A program made the position numbers and the translations under genes. A stretch of DNA of 64,000 bases from NCBI GenBank assembly GCA_910587695.1, contig CAJUNC010000005.1:57529-121528 (forward strand), in the 5' to 3' direction. Under the pieces are notes generated by a model, which had not been told where the DNA came from, searched no databases, and was given only the letters and a program-made list of their open reading frames with translations. The DNA comes from an uncultured Lactobacillus sp. (lineage in GTDB: Bacteria > Bacillota > Bacilli > Lactobacillales > Lactobacillaceae). Positions 1-8,156 of this stretch are shown one piece after another. Every line of letters starts with the position of its first letter. The stretch's first letter is position 1.

Positions 1-255
1 TATGAAAATATAACGAAGACAGATTATCAGTTGATCGTGACTAATCCGCCGATCAGAGCAGGAAAAACAGTCGTACATGAGATCTTGGAAGTTGCAAAAG
101 AGCATCTAGCTGTCGGGGGCAAGTTAGTCGCAGTTTTACAAAAAAAGCAGGGTGCACCGTCTGCGAAGAAGAAAATGGAAGCAGTCTTTGGTAACTGTGA
201 AGTTATCTTAAAAGATAAAGGTTATTTCATTTTACAGAGTGTGAAAGAAAGCTAA
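1..255 (+). CDS. rsmC: 16S rRNA guanine-N2 methyltransferase RsmC-like, C-terminal part
   Basis: The reading frame is open from the first base of the window, so only the last 84 codons are present and the start lies upstream. The visible part holds the NPP motif (TNPPIRAGK) of N6-adenine/N2-guanine methyltransferases, followed by the final strands of a class I SAM-dependent fold (HLAVGGKLVAVLQ, then YFILQ at the end). RsmC-type enzymes methylate 16S rRNA at a guanine in the decoding region. The tadA start follows the stop directly, so the two genes are probably co-transcribed. A different rRNA guanine methyltransferase of the same superfamily cannot be excluded without the N-terminal half. 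Confidence 0.75.
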   Translation, partial: YENITKTDYQLIVTNPPIRAGKTVVHEILEVAKEHLAVGGKLVAVLQKKQGAPSAKKKMEAVFGNCEVILKDKGYFILQSVKES

Positions 256-256
256 A

Positions 257-709
257 ATGAAACGAGAAGAGTTTATGCAAGCTGCCCTAGCTGAAGCTAA
301 GAAGGCTCAAGTTCTAGGCGAAGTTCCGATCGGTTGTGTCATAGTGTATCAAGGGCAGATCATCGGGCGGGGACATAATTTGCGCGAAACGACCCAGCAA
401 GCTGAAAAACATGCCGAGATGATCGCGATCGCGCAGGCTAATCAAGTGTTAGACAGTTGGCGCTTACCAGAAGCTGAGTTATATGTGACACTAGAGCCTT
501 GTCCAATGTGTAGTGGAGCGATCATTAATTCGCGGATCTCTAAAGTCTATTATGGTGCAGCTGATGAAAAAGCTGGCACAGCTGGAACTTTGATGAATTT
601 ACTGACGGATCCACGTTTCAACCATCAAGTCACGGTGCAAAAGGGGCTGCTACAAGCTGAATGTGCGCAGATCTTAAGTGATTTTTTTTCGAATTTGCGT
701 AAAAAATAA
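257..709 (+). CDS. tadA: tRNA(adenine-34) deaminase TadA
   Basis: A 150-aa cytidine/deoxycytidylate-type deaminase. The zinc and catalytic signature is complete: HAE at residues 52-54 (KHAEM) and PCPMC at 81-85, whose two cysteines bind zinc. This is the TadA form, which converts adenosine 34 of tRNA-Arg(ACG) to inosine so that one tRNA reads several arginine codons. Length is normal for the family. The start is one base after the rsmC stop and has only a purine-rich GAAAGAAAG upstream, so translational coupling to rsmC is likely. Confidence 0.93.
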   Translation: MKREEFMQAALAEAKKAQVLGEVPIGCVIVYQGQIIGRGHNLRETTQQAEKHAEMIAIAQANQVLDSWRLPEAELYVTLEPCPMCSGAIINSRISKVYYGAADEKAGTAGTLMNLLTDPRFNHQVTVQKGLLQAECAQILSDFFSNLRKK

Positions 710-764
710 AAATAATTGATTTAAAGACTGGAAATTTTATCTAATTTCATGTAATATAGAATAT

Positions 765-860
765 GCCGTAAGGCCTTAGGGCAATGTTGTCCTTACGAAG
801 CGTGTCAGGTCCGGAAGGAAGCAGCACTAAGTTTGGTTCAGCATGTGCCCTAAGTTAATA
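765..860 (+). ncRNA. ffs: Small signal recognition particle RNA (4.5S-like)
   Basis: The conserved apical SRP domain is present at about 803-826, with the GTCAGGTCCGGAAGGAAGC core, its GGAA tetraloop and the asymmetric internal loop that bind Ffh. CTTAGGGCA (775-783) pairs with TGCCCTAAG (846-854) to close a hairpin of about 95 nt, the short form without an Alu domain. A TATAGA -10-like box lies at 755-760. Position between tadA and dnaX is common in lactic acid bacteria. Exact ends are inferred from pairing. Confidence 0.93.
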
Positions 861-872
861 TGAAATTAGGCT

Positions 873-906
873 CTCGGTCATTTAACGTTGATCGAGATTT
901 TTTTTT
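873..906 (+). terminator. Rho-independent terminator after the SRP RNA
   Basis: CTCGGTCA (873-880) pairs with TGATCGAG (889-896) with one G-U, followed by a run of nine T. It ends SRP RNA transcription just before dnaX. Confidence 0.85.
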
Positions 907-935
907 AAACTGAAAAAGAAAGGAAGCAATGGTTG

Positions 936-2672
936 ATGAGCTATCAGGCTTTATATCGTGTCTGGCGTCCGCAAGTTTTTAGTGATCTTGTGGGGCAAGA
1001 ATTTATCACGAAGACGCTAAAAAATGCGTTGTTGACAAAACAGACGACACATGCCTATCTCTTCACCGGCCCGCGGGGAACTGGGAAAACTTCGGCAGCT
1101 AAGATCTTTGCTAAAGCGATCAACTGCCAAAACCAAAAAGACGGTGAACCTTGCAATCAATGTGAGACTTGTAAGGCGATCACAGCGGGACGGTTAAATG
1201 ATGTGATCGAGATCGATGCGGCCTCAAATAATGGGGTCGAAGAGATCCGAGATATTCGCGATAAGGCTAAATACGCTCCAACACAAGCGGATTACAAAGT
1301 CTATATCATCGATGAAGTTCACATGCTGTCGACCGGAGCTTTTAATGCATTACTAAAAACGTTAGAAGAACCACCCGCCAATGTCGTCTTTATCCTAGCG
1401 ACGACCGAGCCACATAAGATCCCAACGACGATCATTTCGCGGACCCAGCGGTTTGATTTTCGCCGGATCACCCCACAAGCGATCTTAAAACGGATGGAGT
1501 ATATCCTACAGCAAAAAGGCTTTACCTATGATGAAGCAGCACTCAAAGTGATCGCCAAGGCTGCTGAAGGTGGGATGCGGGATGCGTTGAGTATTTTAGA
1601 TCAGGTGTTATCCTTTGGCGATAACCAAGTGACGTTGGATAATGCGCTACTTGTCACCGGAAGTGTTACACGTGATAACTTGACTAAGTATCTGCATCAA
1701 GTTGTGGCTAAAGATACGAGTAGTGCTTTGGCTACGATCCATGAGATCTTGGAAGACGGTAAGGATGCCAAGCGTTTGATCGAGGATCTGATCAACTATT
1801 GTCGCGATCTTTTATTGTATCAACAAGCACCAAAGCTCGTCGAAGAAAGCGAGTTAGGGATGCTCGATGATGATTTTAAAAAATTCGCAAGTGAGGTCGA
1901 TCCAGAACAGCTCTATCAAATGATCGATATTTTAAATGAGCAACAAGAAAATATGCGTTTTACTGTTCATGAAGCGATCTATTTAGAAGTGTTGACGGTC
2001 AAATTGTCAAGGTTACAGGTCACAAGTGCACCAGTCGCAATGCAGGTGACATCAGATCCAGCAACTGATGCTAAAATGTCACAGTTACAAAAGCAACTCA
2101 ATGCATTAGAGCAAAGTTTCAAACAGCTTCAAACTTCGGGTGTACCTGCTAAAGCGCAGACACCACCAAGATCAAACCGTAAAGCTACTAAGCAAAATGG
2201 TGAGTTGAAGCTGAATTTGAGTAAGATCTATGAAGTCTTAGATCAAGCTTCTAAGCAAGACTTGATGCAGGTTCGTCAAGTTTGGGGCGATCTGATGAAT
2301 ATGTTGAATGTGACTCAACGGGCAATGATGCAAGTTGCCAAGCCAGTCGCAGCTAGCCCAGATGGGATCGTGATCGGTTTTGAATACGATATCTTATGCC
2401 AACGTGCCCTTGAAAATCAAGAACTCCAAGATGTTTTGGGTAATGGGCTGAGTCGTTTACTCGGTGCAGCCCCACATTTGATCTTTATCCCAGGTAATCG
2501 TTGGCCTGAGATCAGGAGCCACTATTTGAGTGAACATGGTGATGTCAGGCAAAAAGCACCTGAAAGTGACGAACAAGTGATCCAATCACCGGTACAGTCA
2601 GTTGTGCCTGAAGTCGTTGCTAAGGCACAAGAACTCTTTGGGGAACAATTAGTTGAAGTCAAAAATGATTAG
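936..2672 (+). CDS. dnaX: DNA polymerase III subunits gamma/tau
   Basis: Clamp-loader ATPase of the replicative polymerase. From the ATG at 936, the Walker A motif GPRGTGKT lies at about residues 45-52. A four-cysteine zinc module (CQNQKDGEPCNQCETC) follows, then the Walker B-type DEVH and the SRC-like sensor region ISRTQRFDF. The C-terminal third (after about residue 365) is low-complexity and then folds into the tau domain. AAAGGAAG about 9 nt upstream supports ATG 936; an in-frame TTG lies at 933. It heads a dnaX-ybaB-recR operon, as in Bacillus. Confidence 0.96.
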   Translation: MSYQALYRVWRPQVFSDLVGQEFITKTLKNALLTKQTTHAYLFTGPRGTGKTSAAKIFAKAINCQNQKDGEPCNQCETCKAITAGRLNDVIEIDAASNNGVEEIRDIRDKAKYAPTQADYKVYIIDEVHMLSTGAFNALLKTLEEPPANVVFILATTEPHKIPTTIISRTQRFDFRRITPQAILKRMEYILQQKGFTYDEAALKVIAKAAEGGMRDALSILDQVLSFGDNQVTLDNALLVTGSVTRDNLTKYLHQVVAKDTSSALATIHEILEDGKDAKRLIEDLINYCRDLLLYQQAPKLVEESELGMLDDDFKKFASEVDPEQLYQMIDILNEQQENMRFTVHEAIYLEVLTVKLSRLQVTSAPVAMQVTSDPATDAKMSQLQKQLNALEQSFKQLQTSGVPAKAQTPPRSNRKATKQNGELKLNLSKIYEVLDQASKQDLMQVRQVWGDLMNMLNVTQRAMMQVAKPVAASPDGIVIGFEYDILCQRALENQELQDVLGNGLSRLLGAAPHLIFIPGNRWPEIRSHYLSEHGDVRQKAPESDEQVIQSPVQSVVPEVVAKAQELFGEQLVEVKND

Positions 2673-2693
2673 AATTTGAAAGGATGATTTATT

Positions 2694-3005
2694 ATGATGC
2701 GTGGAATGAACATGCAAGGTATGATGAAACAAATGCAAAAATTGCAAAAGCAAATGCAAAAGGATCAAGAAGAATTACATGCAACGATCTTTGAAGGTCA
2801 TGCTTCTGATGATGCGGTAGTAGTCAAATTTACTGGTGATCACAAGATGACTGATATTGCGATCAAAGAAGAAGCTGTCGATCCGGATGATATTGATATG
2901 TTACAAGATCTAGTTATCATGGCTGTTAACGATGCGATGGCTAAGATCGATGACCAAACGCAAAAAACAATGGGTAAATATTCCCGCAATATGCCTGGCT
3001 TTTAA
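2694..3005 (+). CDS. ybaB: Nucleoid-associated protein YbaB/EbfC
   Basis: A 103-aa protein with the methionine- and glutamine-rich N-terminal helix (MQGMMKQMQKLQKQMQ) and the short beta-sheet core typical of YbaB/EbfC. The family forms tweezer-like dimers that bind DNA. It lies between dnaX and recR, the usual order in Firmicutes, which suggests a link to replication or repair. AAAGGATG precedes the start; two adjacent ATGs (2694, 2697) are both possible. Confidence 0.93.
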   Translation: MMRGMNMQGMMKQMQKLQKQMQKDQEELHATIFEGHASDDAVVVKFTGDHKMTDIAIKEEAVDPDDIDMLQDLVIMAVNDAMAKIDDQTQKTMGKYSRNMPGF

Positions 3006-3025
3006 GCGCGAAAGAAGGTTAGACG

Positions 3026-3625
3026 ATGCAATATCCTGAACCGATCGCTAAGTTGATCGATAGTTATCTAAAGTTGCCGGGGATCGGTGAAAAGACCGCA
3101 ACTCGCTTGGCATTTTTTACGATCGACATGGAGGAAAGCGATGTTGTTGCTTTTTCTAAAGCACTAGTCGCAGCTAAAAATGATCTCAGTTATTGTAGCA
3201 TTTGTGGCAATATCACGGAAACTGATCCGTGTGTGATCTGTGCGGATAAGACTCGTGATCAAAGTCAAGTCATCGTAGTCGAGCAAGTCAAAGATGTGAT
3301 GGCTTTGGAAAAAATGCAAGAATATCGTGGCTTATACCATGTTTTACATGGTGTTTTGTCGCCGATCGAAGGTAAAGGGCCTGAAGACATCAATATCACC
3401 AGTTTGCTGCGACGTCTCCAGCAAAATAGTCAGATCAAAGAAGTCATTTTGGCGACTAATGCAACGCCTGAAGGTGAAGCAACGGCAATGTATATTTCGA
3501 AGTTGATCAAACCAGCTAATATCATGACAACTCGTTTAGCACACGGCTTAGCGGTCGGAAGTGATATTGAGTATGCTGATGAGATGACACTGTATAATGC
3601 GGTGAAAAACCGCCAAGAGATCTAG
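3026..3625 (+). CDS. recR: Recombination mediator RecR
   Basis: A 199-aa protein with an N-terminal helix-hairpin-helix (LPGIGEKTATRLA), a four-cysteine zinc finger (residues about 57-72, CSICGNITETDPCVIC) and a Toprim domain containing the VVEQVKD and ATNATPEGEATA segments. RecR works with RecF/RecO to load RecA on SSB-coated single-stranded DNA. Full length, third gene of the dnaX operon. Confidence 0.96.
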   Translation: MQYPEPIAKLIDSYLKLPGIGEKTATRLAFFTIDMEESDVVAFSKALVAAKNDLSYCSICGNITETDPCVICADKTRDQSQVIVVEQVKDVMALEKMQEYRGLYHVLHGVLSPIEGKGPEDINITSLLRRLQQNSQIKEVILATNATPEGEATAMYISKLIKPANIMTTRLAHGLAVGSDIEYADEMTLYNAVKNRQEI

Positions 3626-3637
3626 TTGGGGTGAAGT

Positions 3638-3886
3638 TTGAAGTTGATGTTTAGAAGAAATAAGCAAAAACTTAGACGCTCTTTTAATGAATTACTATTA
3701 AAAGATATTGATCAAGCTAAGTTGGATTGGGATCAAGCCCGCCAAACTGCAGCTGCAGTCTATGACGTTGATGATGAATTGTTGGCTGAAGTGAGTCTAG
3801 CTCGTGCTAAGTATGAGTTTCTCTATCGTGAAGCTAAATATCGTCAGGTCAAGGGCCATATTCAAGCGTCAGTGATCAATTATTAA
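3638..3886 (+). CDS. yaaL: YaaL family protein (DUF2508)
   Basis: An 82-aa charged, helical protein downstream of recR, as yaaL is in Bacillus subtilis. The function of the family is unknown. The TTG at 3638 has GGGGTG about 6 nt upstream and is preferred over the ATG at 3647. No transmembrane segment is seen, and a hairpin terminator follows directly, closing the dnaX-ybaB-recR-yaaL operon. Confidence 0.8.
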   Translation: MKLMFRRNKQKLRRSFNELLLKDIDQAKLDWDQARQTAAAVYDVDDELLAEVSLARAKYEFLYREAKYRQVKGHIQASVINY

Positions 3887-3891
3887 AAACT

Positions 3892-3930
3892 AGCCTGTCA
3901 AGCAGTCCAACTGAAATGGCAGGCTTTTTC
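3892..3930 (+). terminator. Terminator after yaaL
   Basis: AGCCTGTCA (3892-3900) pairs with TGGCAGGCT (3917-3925), followed by a T-rich run. Confidence 0.8.
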
Positions 3931-4010
3931 TTTTTGAAAAAATAGGGTCGTGGACAGCCAGCAAATGTTACAGTACAATAAAATCAATAAATGAAAATGG
4001 GGTTTTACAA

Positions 4011-4643
4011 GTGAGCGGATTTTTTATTACCTTTGAAGGTACTGATGGATCAGGGAAAACTAGTGTTCTAAACGCGATCGAAACTAAGTTGAAAGCTGCC
4101 AAGATCGATTATTTACGGACGCGTGAACCAGGCGGTAATCGCATTTCAGAACAGATCCGAAATGTTATTTTAGATGAGAGATCCACTGAAATGGATGCGC
4201 GGACTGAAGCTTTATTATATGCTGCTGCACGGCGTCAACATCTGGTTGAGACTGTGCTTCCGGCCTTAGAAGCGGGAAAGGTAGTGCTGTGTGATCGTTT
4301 TGTCGATAGTTCTCTAGCTTATCAAGGGGCTGGGCGTGATATTGGGGTAGCTGAAGTAAAACAGATGAATCAGTTTGCAACAGCTGGTCTAGAGCCAGAT
4401 CTGACCATTTACTTAGCGATCGAACCGAGTCTAGGACTTGAGCGGATCAAGCAGAATCGTCAAGATGAAGTTAACCGCTTGGATAAAGAAGCACTATCGT
4501 TTTATGAGACTGTCTATCAAGCATATCAAAAACTTGCCGCTGAAAATGAGCGGATCGTGACGATCGATGCTAGCCAGAAACTTACTGATGTGATAGCTGA
4601 TGTTGAGCTAGTCTTAAGTAGTAAAATTCCCGTTAGAAACTAG
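4011..4643 (+). CDS. tmk: Thymidylate kinase
   Basis: A 210-aa dTMP kinase that makes dTDP for DNA synthesis. P-loop GTDGSGKT lies at residues 10-17. The DRF/DRFVDSSLAYQG segment binds dTMP. The start is GTG with a GGGG-containing ribosome site upstream. It heads a tmk-darA-holB-yabA-rsmI cluster conserved in Firmicutes. Confidence 0.96.
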   Translation: MSGFFITFEGTDGSGKTSVLNAIETKLKAAKIDYLRTREPGGNRISEQIRNVILDERSTEMDARTEALLYAAARRQHLVETVLPALEAGKVVLCDRFVDSSLAYQGAGRDIGVAEVKQMNQFATAGLEPDLTIYLAIEPSLGLERIKQNRQDEVNRLDKEALSFYETVYQAYQKLAAENERIVTIDASQKLTDVIADVELVLSSKIPVRN

Positions 4644-4653
4644 GTGTTTTGAA

Positions 4654-4977
4654 ATGAAAATGATCATTGCGATCGTCCAAGATAAAGATAGCAATAATTT
4701 GAGCAATGCTTTTGTTGAAGCTGATGTTAGAGCGACCAAGTTAGCAACGACTGGTGGCTTTTTACGATCGGGAAATACGACTTTTATGATCGGGATCGAA
4801 GATAAACGGGTAGCTGAAGTTTTAGAGTTGATCAAACAGGCATCCTCTAAGCGTGCGGAATACATCACGCCACCAGTGAATGTTGAAGGTCAAGTTGAGC
4901 GTACTTATCCGGTCGAGATCGAAGTCGGTGGGGCCACCGTTTTCGTTTTACCAGTCGAACAGTTCTTTCATTTTTAA
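4654..4977 (+). CDS. darA: PII-like cyclic-di-AMP receptor DarA (PstA, YaaQ)
   Basis: A 107-aa protein matching the DarA/PstA family: N-terminal MKMIIAIVQDKD, the T-loop region KLATTGGFLRSGNTTFMIG, and a C-terminal GGATVFVLPVEQFFHF end. The family forms PII-like trimers that bind cyclic-di-AMP. Gene order tmk-darA-holB matches Bacillus and Lactobacillus. Its downstream target is not known. Confidence 0.92.
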   Translation: MKMIIAIVQDKDSNNLSNAFVEADVRATKLATTGGFLRSGNTTFMIGIEDKRVAEVLELIKQASSKRAEYITPPVNVEGQVERTYPVEIEVGGATVFVLPVEQFFHF

Positions 4978-5026
4978 GAAGAGATCAGTTAGAAAAAAAA
5001 TGTGCAACTGATAACAAGAAATAATT

Positions 5027-5096
5027 AAGAAGGGAAAACTATATTTTTTCTAGTCATCTAGTTTTGATGGTGCCACATTTGATATAGTTGAAGTTT
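5027..5096 (+). promoter_or_regulatory. holB leader with a stem-bridged Shine-Dalgarno sequence
   Basis: There is no good ribosome site just before the holB ATG (5097); only GAAG at 5090-5093. A strong AAGAAGGG lies far upstream at 5027-5034. Between them AACTATAT (5037-5044) pairs perfectly with ATATAGTT (5082-5089). Folding this stem would leave about 9 nt (AA plus GAAGTTT) between the strong site and the ATG, the usual spacing. A small CTAG-tcat-CTAG hairpin (5050-5061) sits inside. The same layout precedes hprK and yigZ. The mechanism is inference. Confidence 0.6.
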
Positions 5097-6089
5097 ATGG
5101 AACAGTCGATCATCGAGCTCCAACCACGTTTGACAAAGCACTTTGCCAAATTGGTGGACAATAAAAAATTGGCCCATGCTTATTTATTCTCTGGTCCACG
5201 TGGGACAGGAAAAAATAAGCTAGCTCATTGGGTCGCCCAAGCCGTTTTTTGTAAACAAAAGCAAAACGGCTATCCATGCTTAAAATGCAATGAGTGTCGG
5301 CGGATCGCCCAGAATAATCAACCTGATGTAGTTGAGATCAAACCGGAAGGAAATTCGATCAAAGTCGACCAGATCAGATATTTGAAAGCTGAATTCGTCA
5401 AAAGTGGGGTCGAGAGCAATCGGAAACTTTTTATCATTCAAAATGCTGAAAAGATGACGATCAGTGCCGCTAACAGTCTGTTGAAATTTTTAGAAGAACC
5501 AAGTGGCGATGTAACGGCCTTTTTATTGTCAGATAGTGTAAACCAGATCTTGCCAACGATCATCTCACGGTGTCAGTTAGTTGAATTGTCTTCGCTGACA
5601 TTAAAGAAATTAGTTGCAACGTTAGAAACTAAGGGGATCGGGGCAGATAAGGCTAATTTATTAGCACATTTGACTAATAGTCAAAAAGAAGCTCAAGAAC
5701 TTGATGGTGACGAAGATTTTAATAAATTACTCGCCAATGTTTGGGAGTGGTTTAATCAAGTTTTACAAAATGATTGGCGTGCTTTTGTAGGGGTCCAGAA
5801 CAAATTGATGCCATATGCGACCGATAAAACTAGCCAAGATCGGTTATTACAGTTGATAGTCTTATTAACACGTGATATTTTATTGTTAAAATATGGTAAA
5901 AATGAGGACGTTGCCTTTATAATGTATAGTAAAGAGCTCAATGAAAAAAATTTAAAGATTCCAGAAAATGGAGCTATCCGCGCCGTTGAAGCTGTCCTTT
6001 CGACTAAACGGCAACGAGCGGTCAATGTCTCATTTCAGAGTATCTTAGAGGCACTGACTTTGAATTTATGCAGTTGGTATCAAGCATGA
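5097..6089 (+). CDS. holB: DNA polymerase III subunit delta prime
   Basis: A clamp-loader subunit related to DnaX. It has a degenerate ATPase fold with GPRGTGKNK, in which the usual K-[ST] is K-N, as expected for the non-hydrolysing delta prime subunit. A zinc module (CKQKQNGYPCLKCNEC) and the SRC motif (IISRCQLVEL) follow. In-frame TAG at 5085 limits the start to TTG 5088 or ATG 5097; TTG 5088 lies inside the leader stem, so ATG is preferred. It is part of the tmk cluster. Confidence 0.93.
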   Translation: MEQSIIELQPRLTKHFAKLVDNKKLAHAYLFSGPRGTGKNKLAHWVAQAVFCKQKQNGYPCLKCNECRRIAQNNQPDVVEIKPEGNSIKVDQIRYLKAEFVKSGVESNRKLFIIQNAEKMTISAANSLLKFLEEPSGDVTAFLLSDSVNQILPTIISRCQLVELSSLTLKKLVATLETKGIGADKANLLAHLTNSQKEAQELDGDEDFNKLLANVWEWFNQVLQNDWRAFVGVQNKLMPYATDKTSQDRLLQLIVLLTRDILLLKYGKNEDVAFIMYSKELNEKNLKIPENGAIRAVEAVLSTKRQRAVNVSFQSILEALTLNLCSWYQA

Positions 6090-6110
6090 TAACAGGTTGA
6101 AGGTGATTTT

Positions 6111-6461
6111 GTGGATAAACGCGAATTATATGACAATTTTGAAAATATGGAAGAAATGTCACGCGATGTACAAGCGATGCTGGCGAGCGTGAAAGAAGAG
6201 ATGACACGGATCATCGAGAAAAATGCAGAGTTAGAGATCGAAAATCAACATCTACGTGAAAGACTTCACGAATTAGAACAAAAGAAAACACAAGAGATAA
6301 GCAATGAAGAAGCCGGTCTTTCCAAGTCACGTAAAAATTTGGAAAAGCTTTACGAAGAAGGTTTCCATGTTTGTAACGTAGACAACATGTATGGCTCACG
6401 GAGGATAAACGATGAACCGTGTGTCTTTTGTCAAGATGTTATCTATGGGGAGCGACACTAA
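6111..6461 (+). CDS. yabA: Replication initiation control protein YabA
   Basis: A 116-aa protein with an N-terminal coiled coil (about residues 10-65) and a C-terminal zinc-binding domain (HVCNVDNMYG ... PCVFCQDV). YabA binds DnaA and the sliding clamp and limits re-initiation. GTG start with AAGGTG upstream. Its TAA overlaps the ATG of rsmI. Confidence 0.94.
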   Translation: MDKRELYDNFENMEEMSRDVQAMLASVKEEMTRIIEKNAELEIENQHLRERLHELEQKKTQEISNEEAGLSKSRKNLEKLYEEGFHVCNVDNMYGSRRINDEPCVFCQDVIYGERH

Positions 6462-7342
6462 TGTCAATTAAGCAAAAGAGTAGTTTTAGAGAAAAAAATG
6501 AGCAAGGAACGTTGTATCTAGTACCAACACCGATCGGAAACCTACAGGATATGACATTTCGGGCACTTGAGATCTTAGAAAATGTTGACCTGATCTGTGC
6601 TGAGGATACGCGCAATACGATGCGCTTGTTGAACCATTTTGAGATCAAAACACCGCAGATCAGCTTTCATGAGCATAATACGCAAGAACGGATCCCTTAT
6701 TTGATCGAGAAACTACAAGCGGGGCAAGATCTAGCCCAAGTAAGTGATGCAGGGATGCCTTCGATCAGTGATCCAGGACATGAATTGGTCAAAGCTTGTA
6801 TTCAAGCTGATATTGCAGTTGTCCCACTGCCAGGAGCCAATGCAGCTTTGAGTGCACTTATCGCTTCGGGGATAACGCCTCAACCTTTCATGTTTTATGG
6901 CTTTTTACCCCGGAAGAAAAATGAGCAGCGTGAAGTTTTAGAGCAATTAGAGCAACAAACTTGTGCACTGATCTTCTATGAAGCACCGCACCGCCTGAGA
7001 AAGACTTTGTTGGCAATGCAAGCTGTTTTTGGTCCAGAGCGTAAGATCGCTTTGTGTCGCGAGCTGACTAAGCGCTATGAAGAGTTCTTGCGTGGTACGT
7101 TAGCTGAGGCAGTAGAGTGGGCTACAAATGAAGAGATCCGAGGCGAATTTGTGGTCGTGGTCCAAGGAAATAGTGCCCCACAAGCTAAAAAAGCAGATCC
7201 TTTACTGGAGTTGCCCTTAGCTGAGCAAGTAGCAACTTTGATCGCCCAAAAACAGTTGAAACCTAATGTAGCGATCAAAGAGGTCGCAAAATTAAATGGT
7301 TTGAAAAAACAGGATGTTTATAACGAATATCATCAATTATAA
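6461..7342 (+). CDS. rsmI: 16S rRNA 2'-O-ribose C1402 methyltransferase
   Basis: A tetrapyrrole-methylase-fold enzyme with the N-terminal signature LYLVPTPIGNLQDMTFRALE, AEDTRNTMRLL, and the SDAGMPSISDPGHELV and GANAALSALIASG SAM-binding loops. RsmI methylates C1402 of 16S rRNA. The ATG at 6461 overlaps the yabA stop (TAATG), so it is translationally coupled; GGGGAG lies just upstream. Confidence 0.95.
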   Translation: MSIKQKSSFREKNEQGTLYLVPTPIGNLQDMTFRALEILENVDLICAEDTRNTMRLLNHFEIKTPQISFHEHNTQERIPYLIEKLQAGQDLAQVSDAGMPSISDPGHELVKACIQADIAVVPLPGANAALSALIASGITPQPFMFYGFLPRKKNEQREVLEQLEQQTCALIFYEAPHRLRKTLLAMQAVFGPERKIALCRELTKRYEEFLRGTLAEAVEWATNEEIRGEFVVVVQGNSAPQAKKADPLLELPLAEQVATLIAQKQLKPNVAIKEVAKLNGLKKQDVYNEYHQL

Positions 7343-7356
7343 GGACAAATAAAACA

Positions 7357-8097
7357 ATGGCAAAAAATTTATATCGGTTGCCCCATCAGATCGTTTACTA
7401 TGAAACTGACCCTACTGGTAAATTGAGTCTAGGTAAATTGGTCGATTTGATGATGCTAGCTTCCTATGCGCAGGGAAAAGCTGTCGGGATGCCGGAAGAA
7501 AAATTAAATGCGCAAGGTCATGGTTGGGTGATCACACAACACTTACTTTCGGTCACTCGTTTACCTAGATGTGATGAAAAAGTTGTGATCGAAACAAAAG
7601 CAACGGCCTACAATCGCTATTTTTGTTACCGTGATTTCTGTCTTCGAGATGAACAAGGTGATTTGTTGGCCAAGATGCATACTGCTTTTGTATTACTTGA
7701 TCTAGAAACTCGAAAGATCACGCGAATAACATCTGATGTGATCGCACCTTTTGGTCCTGAACCGATCAGATCGATCGAACGTTTAGCAAGTCCTAAACGG
7801 TTAGAAGAAGTTGAACTAGCCAAAGATTATCGCGTGCGGTATTTTGATATTGATAGTAATCATCATGTCAACAATGTTCATTATATCGAATGGATGCTAG
7901 ATGTTTTGGATAAAAAATTTTTAATGGAACATGAGCCAGTAGCTTTGAATATCAAATATGAGCATGAATTGAATTATGGACAAACTTGCACTAGTAAAGT
8001 GGAATTACTTCGTTCAAAAGACGAGTTGACCACATTACATGAGATCTATATGGCTGACGGGACTTTGAGTTGCAGTGCACAAGTGACTTGGAGATAA
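7357..8097 (+). CDS. Acyl-ACP thioesterase
   Basis: A 246-aa double hot-dog protein of the FatA/FatB-type family (first repeat QIVYYETDPTGKLSLGKLVDLMM; second VRYFDIDSNHHVNNVHYIEWM with the catalytic Asn-His region). It hydrolyses acyl-acyl carrier protein to free fatty acids. It follows rsmI with 14 nt spacing and is the last gene before a bidirectional terminator. Confidence 0.88.
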   Translation: MAKNLYRLPHQIVYYETDPTGKLSLGKLVDLMMLASYAQGKAVGMPEEKLNAQGHGWVITQHLLSVTRLPRCDEKVVIETKATAYNRYFCYRDFCLRDEQGDLLAKMHTAFVLLDLETRKITRITSDVIAPFGPEPIRSIERLASPKRLEEVELAKDYRVRYFDIDSNHHVNNVHYIEWMLDVLDKKFLMEHEPVALNIKYEHELNYGQTCTSKVELLRSKDELTTLHEIYMADGTLSCSAQVTWR

Positions 8098-8100
8098 TAA

Positions 8101-8154
8101 AAAATAAGAGTGTAAGCAATACGGTCAGTACCGTATTGCTTACACTCTTATTTT
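8101..8154. terminator. Perfect 25-bp inverted repeat, bidirectional terminator
   Basis: Arms 8101-8125 and 8130-8154 are exact reverse complements with a CAGT loop. The outer part begins AAAATAAGAGTGTAAG, so each strand ends in TTTT. It lies between convergent genes. The same outer arm recurs at 62296-62353. Confidence 0.85.
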
Positions 8155-8156
8155 AT

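Noticed and set aside
5027..5096. T-box or known riboswitch before holB
   Set aside because: Too short, no T-box sequence, no terminator/antiterminator pair, and the same motif precedes unrelated hprK and yigZ.
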